DNA from: CAYJLW01 sp964370965
Lineage (GTDB): Bacteria > Actinomycetota > Acidimicrobiia > UBA2766
Assembly (NCBI GenBank): GCA_964370965.1
Contig: CAYJLW010000122.1
Span: 1-8,009 of the forward strand
DNA: 8,009 bases
Direction: 5' to 3'
A program made the translations under genes and the position numbers. Below the pieces are notes generated by a model. That model searched no databases and was not told the origin of the DNA. It saw nothing but the letters and a program-made list of their open reading frames with translations. Shown here piece by piece: positions 1-6,076 of the stretch. How positions within the stretch are numbered: the stretch's first letter is position 1; every line of letters begins with the position of its first letter.

Positions 1-57
1 CCCTTTGACTGACTGGACGACGCGTGTCGGCCAGGGTCCGGGGTGATGTGTTCCCGA

Positions 58-76
58 GGCCGGGCTTCGCCCGGCC
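58..76. other. GC-rich hairpin, 8-bp stem
   Basis: GGCCGGGC (58-65) and GCCCGGCC (69-76) form a perfect 8-bp stem around a TTC loop. No T-run follows on either strand, so it is not a classical intrinsic terminator. Stems of this GCTTCGC type are common behind genes in high-GC actinobacteria, and it may serve a gene ending left of the window. Nothing else is recognisable in the gene-free stretch 1-123. Confidence 0.35.
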
Positions 77-123
77 GGAACGGCGACTGGGCCCGACGGC
101 GGCGGGGTTCTGGAGGGGGGTTT

Positions 124-151
124 CAAAGGGGGGAGCTTGCTCCCCCCTTTG
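124..151 (-). terminator. Terminator-like hairpin after the CoA-transferase operon
   Basis: CAAAGGGGGGAGC (124-136) and its exact complement (139-151) form a 13-bp stem with a two-base centre. It begins 5 bases downstream of the minus-strand TAG stop at 157-159, where an operon terminator is expected. The stem ends in CTTTG rather than a long T-run, so termination may be weak or bidirectional. It is the only strong stem-loop at the end of the five-gene operon. Confidence 0.6.
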
Positions 152-156
152 ACTGA

Positions 157-1344
157 CTAGACGACGCCGGTGTCCCGGAGCCGGGATACCTCGGTGGCGG
201 AGTAGCCCGCCTCGGCGAGGATCTCGTCGGTGTGCTCGCCCAGGCCGGGGACGTGGCGGGGGCGCTCGGGGTCGCCCAGGGTGAAGCGCACGAGGGGGAG
301 GGGGCCCACGGGGGAGGTGGCGTCGACGACGGCGCGGCGGGCCAGAGCCTGGGGGTGCTCCACAGCCTCGCCTACTTCGCGGACCTCCCCGGCGGGGAGG
401 CCGGCGTCCCGGAGGCGTCGCAGCCACACGTCGTGCGCCTGCGTGGCGATGACCTCCTCGACGGCGGCCTCCAGCGCGGGCCGGTTCCGTTGGCGCTCCA
501 CGATGGTGGCGAAGCGGGGGTCGTCGAGCCACTCCGGGCGCAAGACCACCTGCTCGCAGAAGATCCTCCAGTGGGCGTCGCTGGCGACCACGAGGTTCAC
601 GTAGCGGCCGTCTCCGCCCAGGTACGGCCCGTACGGGGCGACGAAGTGGTGGCGGAGCCCGGAGCGCTCCGGCTGGGCCCCGGTGTGCCAGTGGTACTGC
701 GGGAAGTAGCCCAGCCACAGCAGCGTGGATTCGAACAGGGACACGTCCAGGTATGCGCCGCGGCCGCTGCGCTCCCGCTCGTAGAGGGCCGAGAGGACGC
801 CGATGGCGACGTTCGTCCCCGCGATGAGGTCGGTCACCGGCACCCCGACCTTCGCGGGCGCGTCCGGGTACCCGTTGGTGAGGATGAGGCCCGTCTCGCC
901 CTGGATGAGGAGGTCGTAGGCCTTCACCTCCCGGTACGGCCCGCTCTGGCCGTAGCCGGACAGGCTGGCGTAGACGAGACCCTCGTTGCCGGGGGCGAAA
1001 TCCTCGTAGGCGAGGCCGAGGCGACCCACCACCCCGGGGGCGAAGTTCTCCACGAACACGTCGGCCGTGGCGGCGAGACGGCGCAGGATCTCCCGGCCCT
1101 CTTCGGTGGCGAGATCCACGGCGACGTCCCGTTTCCCGGCGTTCAGCCACACGTAGCCGGTGGAGAGGCCGCGGACGGCGTCGTCCCATCCCCTCACCAC
1201 GTCGCCCGTGCCGGGGCGTTCGATCTTGACCACGTCGGCGCCCAGCTCGGCGAGGACGAACGTGGCGTAGGGGAGGGCGACCGCCTGCTCCAGGGCGACG
1301 ACCCGGACACCGGCGAGCGGGCCGGAGCGGGCGTCGTCGTTCAC
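157..1344 (-). CDS. Family III (CaiB/BaiF) CoA-transferase, candidate C5-dicarboxylate CoA-transferase
   Basis: A 395-residue protein of the usual length for family III CoA-transferases, which move CoA between carboxylic acids through an aspartyl-CoA thioester. The N-terminal fold is clear (GADVVKIERPGTGD at 35-48, NAGKRDVAVDL at 68-78, VENFAPG at 98-104, SGYGQSGPY at 129-137). By alignment from memory to E. coli YfdW, the catalytic aspartate corresponds to D172 in VPVTDLIAG. The C-terminal GLGEHTDEILAEAGYS (367-382) is family-typical. The GTG start at 1344 overlaps the TGA of the MaoC gene (GTGA); the open frame runs on to 1677 but only antisense-like low-quality sequence lies there. It is last in the operon, ahead of the 124-151 hairpin. 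Next to a MaoC hydratase and a CitE-like lyase, activation of itaconate, mesaconate or a related C5 diacid (with succinyl-CoA as donor) is the best guess. The substrate is inferred from neighbours only. Confidence 0.9.
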   Translation of the reverse strand: MNDDARSGPLAGVRVVALEQAVALPYATFVLAELGADVVKIERPGTGDVVRGWDDAVRGLSTGYVWLNAGKRDVAVDLATEEGREILRRLAATADVFVENFAPGVVGRLGLAYEDFAPGNEGLVYASLSGYGQSGPYREVKAYDLLIQGETGLILTNGYPDAPAKVGVPVTDLIAGTNVAIGVLSALYERERSGRGAYLDVSLFESTLLWLGYFPQYHWHTGAQPERSGLRHHFVAPYGPYLGGDGRYVNLVVASDAHWRIFCEQVVLRPEWLDDPRFATIVERQRNRPALEAAVEEVIATQAHDVWLRRLRDAGLPAGEVREVGEAVEHPQALARRAVVDATSPVGPLPLVRFTLGDPERPRHVPGLGEHTDEILAEAGYSATEVSRLRDTGVV

Positions 1345-1868
1345 GGCGTCTCGTCGTCGCGGCGGGGGAACGTGTCGTTGTTCGGGGCGTGTGCCCGCTT
1401 CCAGACCATGACCGAGCGAACGTACTCGATGACGATCTCGCCCCGCTGGTTGTAGCCCCGGGTCTTCACCTTCACGATGCCCTGCCCGGGCCGGGATCCC
1501 GACTCCCGCGCCTCGAGCACCTCGGACTCCGAGTAGAGGGTGTCGCCGGCGAAGAGGGGGTTGGGGAGGCGGATCTCGTCCCATCCGAGGGCGAACCCGT
1601 TCTCGCTCACGTCCGCCACGCCCATGCCGGCCACGATCGAGAGGGTGAGCGCGGAGTTCACGAGGCACTGGCCCCATTCGGTGCGCTTGGCGTACTCCCG
1701 GTTGAAGTGGATCTGGTTCGTGTTGTTCGTGAGGAGGGTGAACTGGATGTTGTCCGCCTCCGTCACCGTGCGGCCGTAGCGGCAGCGGTACACGTCACCG
1801 ACCCCGAAGTCCTCGAAGAAGCGACCCTCCCAACCCGGCTTCACGGTTCTCTTGGGTTCCGGGGCCAT
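1341..1868 (-). CDS. MaoC-like hot-dog hydratase (itaconyl/mesaconyl-CoA hydratase type)
   Basis: A single hot-dog-fold MaoC domain of 175 residues, expected to hydrate an enoyl-CoA. FFEDFGVGDVYRCRYGRTVTEADN (17-40) is the typical entry to the fold. The hydratase motif region reads TNNTNQIHF (47-55): the His is kept (H54), but the aspartate of the canonical GDxNPxH motif is Asn (N49) and Pro is Gln. I believe this variation is common in the subfamily that sits beside CitE-like lyases and acyl-CoA dehydrogenases, such as M. tuberculosis Rv2499c, but I could not check. The ATG at 1868 shares its A with the CitE stop and has GGGGG six bases upstream; an in-frame GTG at 1871 would give a 4-bp overlap instead. 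Its 3' end overlaps the CoA-transferase start, so translation of the three genes is probably coupled. Hydration of itaconyl-, mesaconyl- or 3-methylglutaconyl-CoA fits the context. Confidence 0.88.
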   Translation of the reverse strand: MAPEPKRTVKPGWEGRFFEDFGVGDVYRCRYGRTVTEADNIQFTLLTNNTNQIHFNREYAKRTEWGQCLVNSALTLSIVAGMGVADVSENGFALGWDEIRLPNPLFAGDTLYSESEVLEARESGSRPGQGIVKVKTRGYNQRGEIVIEYVRSVMVWKRAHAPNNDTFPRRDDETP

Positions 1869-2764
1869 CACGCACCCCCGGCGTGCTCGAGCGTCCCCAG
1901 GAGGCGTTGCGCCCGCAGCACGATGGGCAGGTCGACGAGCTGGCCGCCCACGGCGACGGCGCCGTCACCACGGGCCGTGGCCTCCTCGAAGGCCTCCACG
2001 ACCTTGCGGGCGTAGGCGATCTCGTCCTCCGAGGGGCTGAAGATGGCGTTGACGTCGGCGATCTGCTTGGGGTGGAAGAGGGACTTGCCCGTGAAGCCGA
2101 GGCGCCGGGCCTGCGTGGCGTCCGCGAGGAAGCCCGTCTCGTCGTCGAGGTCCGGGAAGACGCCGTCGACGACCATCACGTGGGCGGACGCCGCCGCGAT
2201 CACGAGGGAGGAGCGCGCGAAGAGGAGCTCGCGGGCTTCCTTCTCTCGGCGGGTGCCGAGGCCGAGGTCGAGGGCGAAGTCCTCGGCGCCCATCATGAGG
2301 CCCGAAACCCGGGGGTGTGCCGCCGCGATCGCCGGGGCGGCGAGGAGGCCCTTTGCGGATTCCACGGCGGCCATGATCCGCACGGAGCCGGGGGCGACGC
2401 CGGCGCCGGTTTCGAAGCCGTCCAGGATCTTCGCCACGTCGCGGACGGCGGCGGGGTCCTCCACCTTCGGGAGGCAGACGCCGTCGATGCCCGGGACGAG
2501 CACGTGACGGAGGTCCTCCTCGAACCATTCCGAGCCCACGGCGTTGACGCGGACGTAGCGCACGGGTCCGCCCGCGGCGTCCGTCAAGGCCGCGGCGATC
2601 TGGCTGCGGGCCTCCGCCTTGGCGTCGGGTGGCACGCCGTCCTCGATGTCGAGGTAGACGGCGTCCACGTCGAGCTCTCCGAGCGCCTTGTCGATGAAGC
2701 GCTGCCGGTTGCCCGGTACGAACATCCACGAGCGCAGCGCCTTCTCCGTCGGGGCTGTCTCCAT
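1868..2764 (-). CDS. CitE-like acyl-CoA lyase (HpcH/HpaI family), candidate citramalyl-CoA lyase
   Basis: A 298-residue TIM-barrel lyase of the CitE/malyl-CoA lyase family. Visible motifs are WMFVPG (13-18), VYLDIEDGVPP (36-46), YVRVNA (70-75), AAVESAKGL (132-140) with the probable metal ligand E135, GAEDFALDLG (159-168) with the second probable ligand D162, and GFTGKSLFHPKQI (223-235), where KSLFHP is the usual CoA-side signature. No citD or citF is nearby, which argues for a stand-alone acyl-CoA lyase rather than the beta subunit of ACP-dependent citrate lyase. The start is the ATG at 2764, with AGGAG six bases upstream. The upstream acyl-CoA dehydrogenase ends 19 bases away and the MaoC gene overlaps the stop. 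Related proteins (Pseudomonas Ccl, M. tuberculosis Rv2498c, human CLYBL) cleave citramalyl-CoA to acetyl-CoA and pyruvate. Malyl-CoA or HMG-CoA cleavage remains possible. Confidence 0.88.
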   Translation of the reverse strand: METAPTEKALRSWMFVPGNRQRFIDKALGELDVDAVYLDIEDGVPPDAKAEARSQIAAALTDAAGGPVRYVRVNAVGSEWFEEDLRHVLVPGIDGVCLPKVEDPAAVRDVAKILDGFETGAGVAPGSVRIMAAVESAKGLLAAPAIAAAHPRVSGLMMGAEDFALDLGLGTRREKEARELLFARSSLVIAAASAHVMVVDGVFPDLDDETGFLADATQARRLGFTGKSLFHPKQIADVNAIFSPSEDEIAYARKVVEAFEEATARGDGAVAVGGQLVDLPIVLRAQRLLGTLEHAGGA

Positions 2765-2783
2765 GGGGCTCTCCTCTCGAGGG

Positions 2784-3944
2784 TCAGTACGACTTCGGCA
2801 TGCCCAGCACATGGGAGCCGAGGAAGGCGAGGACCATGTTGTTGCTGATCGGCGCCACCTCGAGCAGCTTCGCCTCGCGGAACTTGCGCTCCACGTCGAA
2901 CTCGGCGGCGAAGCCGTAGCCGCCGTGGGTCTCGATGCAGGCGTTGGCCGCCTGCCAGGACGCCTGGGAGGCGAGGAGCTTCGCCATGTTCGCCTGCTCT
3001 CCGCAGGCCAGGGCGGCGTCGAAGCGGGACGCGGCGTGGAAGCGCATCAGGCTCGCCGCCTCGACGCCGGCGTACGCGCGGGCGATCGGGAACTGGATGC
3101 CCTGGTTCGTCCCGATGGGCCGGCCGAACACCTCACGCTCGGAGGCGTAGCGGGCGGCGCGTTCCACGAACCAGCGGCCGTCGCCCACCGCCTCGGAGGC
3201 GACCAGGATGCGCTCGGCATTCCACCCGTCGATGATGTGGCGGAAACCCCTGCCCTCTTCGCCCACGAGGTTCTCCGCCGGCACCTCGAGGTCCGTGAGT
3301 GTGAGGGAGTAGGTGTGGTGGTTGAGCATGACGTCGAGGGGTCGGGCCTCGATCGCGTCGCCGGTCTCGCGGAGGTCGACGAGGAACACCGACAGCCCCG
3401 TGGTCTTGTCCGTGACGTCGTCGTAGGGCGTGGTGCGGGCGAGGAGGAGCATGAGGTCGGACTGGCGCACGCGGGAGATGAACACCTTGTGGCCGTTCAC
3501 GACGTAGCGGTCGCCGTGTCGCACGGCGGAGGTTCGGATGCGGGTCGTCTCGGAACCGGCGTCGGGTTCCGTGACGGCGAAGGCCTGGAGGCGGAGGCGG
3601 CCGGCGGCCACGTCGGGCAGCCAGCGGTGCTTCTGGGCCTGGCTGCCGTGACGCAACAGGGCGCCCATGGTGTACATCTGCGCGTGGCAGGCGACGGCGT
3701 TGCCCCCGGCGCGGTTGATCTCCTCCAGGACGATCCCGGCCTCGGTCATCCCGAGGCCGCCCCCGCCGTACTCCTCGGGGATGAGCACGGAGAGCCAGCC
3801 CAGGTCGGCGAGGGTGCGGACGAATTCCTCCGGGTAGTCCCGGTTGCGGTCGACCTCGCGCCAGTACTCGTCCGGGAACTTGGCGCAGACGTCCCTGACC
3901 GCCCCGGCGATCGCGACCTGGTCCTCGGAGAGAGCGAAGTCCAC
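2784..3944 (-). CDS. Acyl-CoA dehydrogenase (FadE-like flavoenzyme)
   Basis: A full-length 386-residue acyl-CoA dehydrogenase that should oxidise an acyl-CoA to the 2-enoyl-CoA using FAD. LGWLSVLIPEEYGGGGLG (48-65), the first family signature AFAVTEPDAGSE (121-132) and the second signature around ETHGGYGFAAEFDVERKF (338-355) are all present. E362 in LLEVAPISNN aligns with the catalytic glutamate of MCAD (in the EGTSQIQR stretch), but the motif after it is unusual and lacks the terminal Arg. The start is a GTG at 3944; its GAGG ribosome site overlaps the TGA of the preceding oxidoreductase gene, only 9 bases separate the two, and they are clearly one transcript. Followed by hydratase and lyase genes, it may turn a saturated branched C5-CoA such as methylsuccinyl-CoA into the unsaturated one. 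M. tuberculosis FadE19 and the acyl-CoA dehydrogenase of the Pseudomonas itaconate operon sit in comparable settings. The substrate is not readable from sequence. Confidence 0.92.
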   Translation of the reverse strand: MDFALSEDQVAIAGAVRDVCAKFPDEYWREVDRNRDYPEEFVRTLADLGWLSVLIPEEYGGGGLGMTEAGIVLEEINRAGGNAVACHAQMYTMGALLRHGSQAQKHRWLPDVAAGRLRLQAFAVTEPDAGSETTRIRTSAVRHGDRYVVNGHKVFISRVRQSDLMLLLARTTPYDDVTDKTTGLSVFLVDLRETGDAIEARPLDVMLNHHTYSLTLTDLEVPAENLVGEEGRGFRHIIDGWNAERILVASEAVGDGRWFVERAARYASEREVFGRPIGTNQGIQFPIARAYAGVEAASLMRFHAASRFDAALACGEQANMAKLLASQASWQAANACIETHGGYGFAAEFDVERKFREAKLLEVAPISNNMVLAFLGSHVLGMPKSY

Positions 3945-3953
3945 GGCCGGGCC

Positions 3954-5012
3954 TCAGCCCGCCGCGCCGGCGGTGCCGGCGGTACTGGCCGGGCCGGCGG
4001 TGCCGGCCATCTCGCGGGCGAAGTCCGCCATCTTGAGGTACCGCTGGATCTCGCCCCAGAGGTCTTCGCCGGAGGGGACGTAGGCGGCCACGCAGCGCTG
4101 CGAGCCGGCGGCCTCGTAGCCCGCGAGCTTCTCGGGGAGGCCGTCGAGGTCGGCCCCGGCGTACATGGGGACGTCGTCGATCATCTCGTCCGGGACCTGT
4201 TTGCGGGCGGTGTGGAAGCCGTCGCTGTCGTAGGTGGCCCGCACCGTGTCGACCACGGAGTCCCAGCCCATCTTGCGCAGCATGTCGCTGTAGCCCCCGG
4301 CGAGGCAGTAGAAGGTGAGAACCTTCTTCAGTGCCCACTTCGCCTTCTCCACGTCCTCGTTCAGGGAGACCCGGACCTTGGAGACGACGGTGAGGTCGGC
4401 GGGGTTCTTGCCCGCCTCTTGCGCGCCTTCGTGGAAGGTGTGCACCATGCCCTCGATCATCGGCGGGTTCGCCATGTTGACGATGAGGCCGTCGGAGAGC
4501 TTCCCGGCGAGGCGGCACATCTGTGGGCCGAGGCCGGCGATCCAGACCCGCAGTGGGTACCCGGGGGGCTCGAAGGCGAGCCTGAAGCCGTCGACGGAGT
4601 AGAAGTCGCCCTTGTAGTCGACCCGTTCGCCGGAGTAGGCGGCGTGGAAGACCTCGAGGTACTCCCGGAGCCGCCCCAGGGGACGCTCGAAGCTCTCGCC
4701 GTGCCAGGCGGCGATGATCGGGTTGGCGACGCCGAGGCCGAGGATCATCCGCCCCTGGGCGAACTCGTTCAGCGTGGCGGCCTGGATGGCGAGGGAGACC
4801 GGGGTGCGCCCGAAGACGTGGTAGATCGCCGAGCCCACGTCCAGTGTGGAAGTGCGGGCGGCCATGGCGGACATGAAGACCATGGGGTCGCGGCTGTTGG
4901 ACTCGCCCTTCCACACGCAGCCGAATCCCCGTTCCTCGGCGAGCACGGCGGCGTCCACACAGATGCGGGACGGGACCTGTGCCGCGGAGTTGAACTCGGT
5001 GTCGATGATCAT
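3954..5012 (-). CDS. Luciferase-like oxidoreductase, probably F420-dependent
   Basis: A 352-residue luciferase-like (LLM) TIM-barrel protein. AVLAEERGFGCVWKGE (22-37), SAMAARTSTLDVGSAIYHVF (48-67) and LNEFAQGRMILGLGVANP (81-98) give the usual LLM core; WIAGLGPQMCRLAGKLSDGL (157-176) is typical of the methylene-H4MPT-reductase-like, F420-using branch common in actinobacteria. FMN use cannot be excluded. The ATG at 5012 has GGGAGA six bases upstream; the frame remains open far beyond (to 5510) but only into the antisense of the next gene. It is first in the five-gene operon, with a good promoter at 5063-5090. The last 17 residues are an Ala/Gly-rich tail encoded by two 27-bp units and are probably disordered. 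Its role may be redox chemistry or oxidation of the substrate before CoA activation; the substrate is unknown. Confidence 0.88.
   Translation of the reverse strand: MIIDTEFNSAAQVPSRICVDAAVLAEERGFGCVWKGESNSRDPMVFMSAMAARTSTLDVGSAIYHVFGRTPVSLAIQAATLNEFAQGRMILGLGVANPIIAAWHGESFERPLGRLREYLEVFHAAYSGERVDYKGDFYSVDGFRLAFEPPGYPLRVWIAGLGPQMCRLAGKLSDGLIVNMANPPMIEGMVHTFHEGAQEAGKNPADLTVVSKVRVSLNEDVEKAKWALKKVLTFYCLAGGYSDMLRKMGWDSVVDTVRATYDSDGFHTARKQVPDEMIDDVPMYAGADLDGLPEKLAGYEAAGSQRCVAAYVPSGEDLWGEIQRYLKMADFAREMAGTAGPASTAGTAGAAG
3966..4019. repeat. 27-bp in-frame tandem repeat in the oxidoreductase tail
   Basis: GCCGGCGGTGCCGGC occurs at 3966-3980 and again at 3993-4007, exactly 27 bases apart. The unit is nine codons, so it repeats in frame and gives AGTAGPAST followed by AGTAGAAG at the C-terminus of the luciferase-like protein. 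The second unit is imperfect. Such GGC/GGT-rich repeats expand by slippage and the tail is probably variable between strains. Confidence 0.65.
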
Positions 5013-5054
5013 CGCGGTTCTCCCATGGCCTGGCGCGCCTCTCTTCTTAGGGCC

Positions 5055-5067
5055 AGAATAGCATTCT
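5055..5067. promoter_or_regulatory. Operator-like palindrome AGAAT-AGC-ATTCT
   Basis: Two perfect 5-base arms with a 3-base centre overlap the proposed -10 box and transcription start of the metabolic operon. A dimeric repressor bound here would block RNA polymerase. No regulator gene is adjacent. A near-identical core, GAATAG(G)ATTC, recurs at 6696-6706 upstream of the radical SAM gene. Confidence 0.45.
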
Positions 5068-5090
5068 ACTGACCAGAACGCACGTGGCAA
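5063..5090 (-). promoter_or_regulatory. Promoter of the five-gene metabolic operon
   Basis: On the minus strand TTGCCA (5090-5085), a 16-base spacer and TAGAAT (5068-5063) come close to the TTGACA/TATAAT consensus. Transcription would begin near 5056, giving a leader of roughly 44 bases before the ATG at 5012, with the ribosome site GGGAGA inside it. It is the only consensus-like promoter between the nucleotidyltransferase gene and the operon. Confidence 0.55.
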
Positions 5091-5100
5091 GGTCATGACC
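5091..5100. promoter_or_regulatory. Palindrome GGTCATGACC abutting the -35 box
   Basis: A perfect 10-base palindrome directly upstream of TTGCCA on the minus strand. The position suits an activator or second operator site. A 10-base palindrome can arise by chance, so this is tentative. Confidence 0.3.
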
Positions 5101-5133
5101 GGAAGTCGGGCGCGCCCGGGTGACTGGGGGGAG

Positions 5134-5664
5134 CTATGCCTTCTCGTCCTCCGCCTCGGCATCGAGGGCGAGCTGGAGCTCGCGGAGCATGGGGAGGGCG
5201 GCGAGGTCCTTGGGCCTGCCGGCGGCCTCCTTGGAGCGGATGATGTCGGCCAGCGAGGCCACGGGCACCTCGACGCCGTCGCCGAGCTCGACCGTGGTGA
5301 CGCCGTCGGCGACCGCCGTCCAGCCGGCTTCGAGGCCGTCGGGGCGCAGGAACACGTCGAGGTTGCCGTGGCGCGTCGTGAACGTGGGCGTGGTGGCGAG
5401 AGTGAAGCTGCGGGCGTCCCACGGGACGTCGAAATCGGCGGGGGTGTCCACGACACGGAGGTGGGCGTCCATCTCCCGCAGGGCGGCGACGAGACGGTCC
5501 AGGTTCTCACGGTCGTTGCGGGGGAGGACGTCGACGTCCGAGGTGATGAGCGGAGCGCCGTGGGTCCGGGCGCCGAGACCTCCGATCAATGCGTACAGCA
5601 CTCCGTGGCGGTTCAGCGTGCCCAGCGCCTCCTCGGGGTTGAAGCGAACGGGCGGGCCGTTCAC
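5134..5664 (-). CDS. Nucleotidyltransferase, probable toxin or effector of an XRE-NTase module
   Basis: A 176-residue nucleotidyltransferase-fold protein. The entry motif LIGGLGARTHGAP (26-38) is followed by TSDVDVLP (41-48), giving the metal-binding pair D43/D45; NLDVF (101-105) supplies the third acidic residue D103; IIRSKEAAGRPKDLAAL (141-157) is the Lys/Arg-rich segment typical of AbiEii-like and related NTases. The active site therefore looks intact. The GTG start at 5664 overlaps the TGA of the HTH gene by GTGA and has no clear ribosome site, so translation probably depends on the upstream gene. Such HTH-NTase pairs are common in actinobacteria and are usually read as toxin-antitoxin or defence modules, with the NTase modifying an RNA or protein (MenT-like enzymes modify tRNA). 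It is much shorter than classical AbiEii (about 300 residues). Target and toxicity are unknown. Confidence 0.8.
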   Translation of the reverse strand: MNGPPVRFNPEEALGTLNRHGVLYALIGGLGARTHGAPLITSDVDVLPRNDRENLDRLVAALREMDAHLRVVDTPADFDVPWDARSFTLATTPTFTTRHGNLDVFLRPDGLEAGWTAVADGVTTVELGDGVEVPVASLADIIRSKEAAGRPKDLAALPMLRELQLALDAEAEDEKA

Positions 5665-5978
5665 CGGCGAACCATCGGCAGCCGGGCGAACTGGCGGACC
5701 ACGTCCGTGTTCTCGGCGATCCGCGAGTCCGGGCTGCGGCGGAGGTTCTCCTCGATCTGGTGGGCGTCGTCGTCGGTGACGTCACGCATGCCGAGGCGCA
5801 CCCGGAGGGTGAACCCGCAGGCGTTCAGGATGCGTTCCAGGGTTTCCAGGGTGGGGGAGTGCACGCCTGACTCGTATTTGGAGATCGCCGGCTGCGACGT
5901 GCCCGCGCCGGCAGCGACCTCGCTTTGGGACATGCCGGCGAGGGCCCGGGAGCGACGGATCAGTCCGGCGGCGTCCAT
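5661..5978 (-). CDS. XRE-family HTH regulator, probable antitoxin
   Basis: A 105-residue protein with an N-terminal XRE/HTH_3 domain (about 5-58): SRALAGMSQSEVAAGAGTSQ (10-29) leads into the recognition helix TSQPAISKYESG (27-38), then SPTLETLERILNACG (41-55). The Arg-rich C-terminal tail (about 65-105) has no domain I recognise and may contact the NTase encoded next. The ATG at 5978 is chosen because the HTH begins at once and a TATGGT box ends six bases upstream, which would place transcription at or next to the A of the ATG (leaderless mRNA). GGTGG four bases before the ATG could be a weak ribosome site. The imperfect palindrome at 5987-6004 overlaps this promoter and is the likely site of autorepression. 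Its stop overlaps the NTase start. Confidence 0.85.
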   Translation of the reverse strand: MDAAGLIRRSRALAGMSQSEVAAGAGTSQPAISKYESGVHSPTLETLERILNACGFTLRVRLGMRDVTDDDAHQIEENLRRSPDSRIAENTDVVRQFARLPMVRR

Positions 5979-5984
5979 GCGGCC

Positions 5985-6004
5985 ACCATAACACATGTGA
6001 TATG
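5985..6004 (-). promoter_or_regulatory. Promoter and operator of the XRE-NTase module
   Basis: CATAACACATGTGATATG (5987-6004) is an 18-base palindrome with a perfect CACATGTG core and a single mismatched pair. On the minus strand TATGGT (5990-5985) fits the TAnnnT -10 pattern and ends six bases before the ATG at 5978, the spacing seen for leaderless actinobacterial genes. The -35 region is not convincing. The overlap suggests self-repression by the HTH protein. Confidence 0.5.
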
Positions 6005-6022
6005 AGGAGTGTCCGGGCCTGT

Positions 6023-6042
6023 GGGGGCCGGGTGCGGGCGGG
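6023..6042 (+). other. Potential G-quadruplex between the two divergent modules
   Basis: GGGGG-CC-GGG-TGC-GGG-C-GGG meets the G3+N1-7 four-tract pattern. It lies in the middle of the 139-base spacer between the two divergently transcribed genes. In a genome this G-rich such motifs arise often by chance. Confidence 0.3.
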
Positions 6043-6076
6043 CTGGCAGGCGGTCCCGCTGCGTTGGGGAGCAGCG

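Larger units (their letters stand above)
1..166. repeat. 22-bp direct repeat (copies 1-22 and 145-166)
   Basis: Bases 1-22 and 145-166 are identical except for one position (G at 16, A at 160). The shared core is CCCTTTGACTGACT(G/A)G followed by ACGACG, and similarity resumes a little further on around GTGTC if a 2-base gap is allowed. The second copy is the right arm of the hairpin at 124-151 plus the last two codons and the stop codon of the CoA-transferase. The first copy begins at the contig edge, so its hairpin, if it exists, is off-window. The single difference removes the minus-strand TAG stop in copy 1. This may be a duplicated gene end with its terminator, or a dispersed repeat at which the assembly broke. 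Confidence 0.7.

Noticed and set aside
1345..1677. N-terminal extension of the CoA-transferase to 1677
   Set aside because: The extension is Arg/Pro-rich, overlaps the MaoC gene entirely, and the family N-terminus begins directly after the GTG at 1344.
1868..2764. Citrate lyase beta subunit (CitE proper)
   Set aside because: No citD, citF or citrate lyase ligase genes are near, and the neighbours point to a stand-alone acyl-CoA lyase.
2688..5072. Very long plus-strand open frame (794 codons) and similar long frames at 232-1455 and 6157-7911 (minus)
   Set aside because: They lie antisense to well-recognised genes, have low-complexity Val/Gly/His/Asp-rich translations with no domain signature, and are expected by-products of high GC third positions.
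5107..5118. CGGGCGCGCCCG palindrome after the NTase gene as a terminator
   Set aside because: Only a 4-bp stem remains once a loop is allowed, and no T-run follows; it may be chance in GC-rich DNA.
5013..5510. N-terminal extension of the luciferase-like oxidoreductase to 5510
   Set aside because: It would overlap the NTase gene on the same strand and the promoter; the ATG at 5012 has a good ribosome site and matches the family start.
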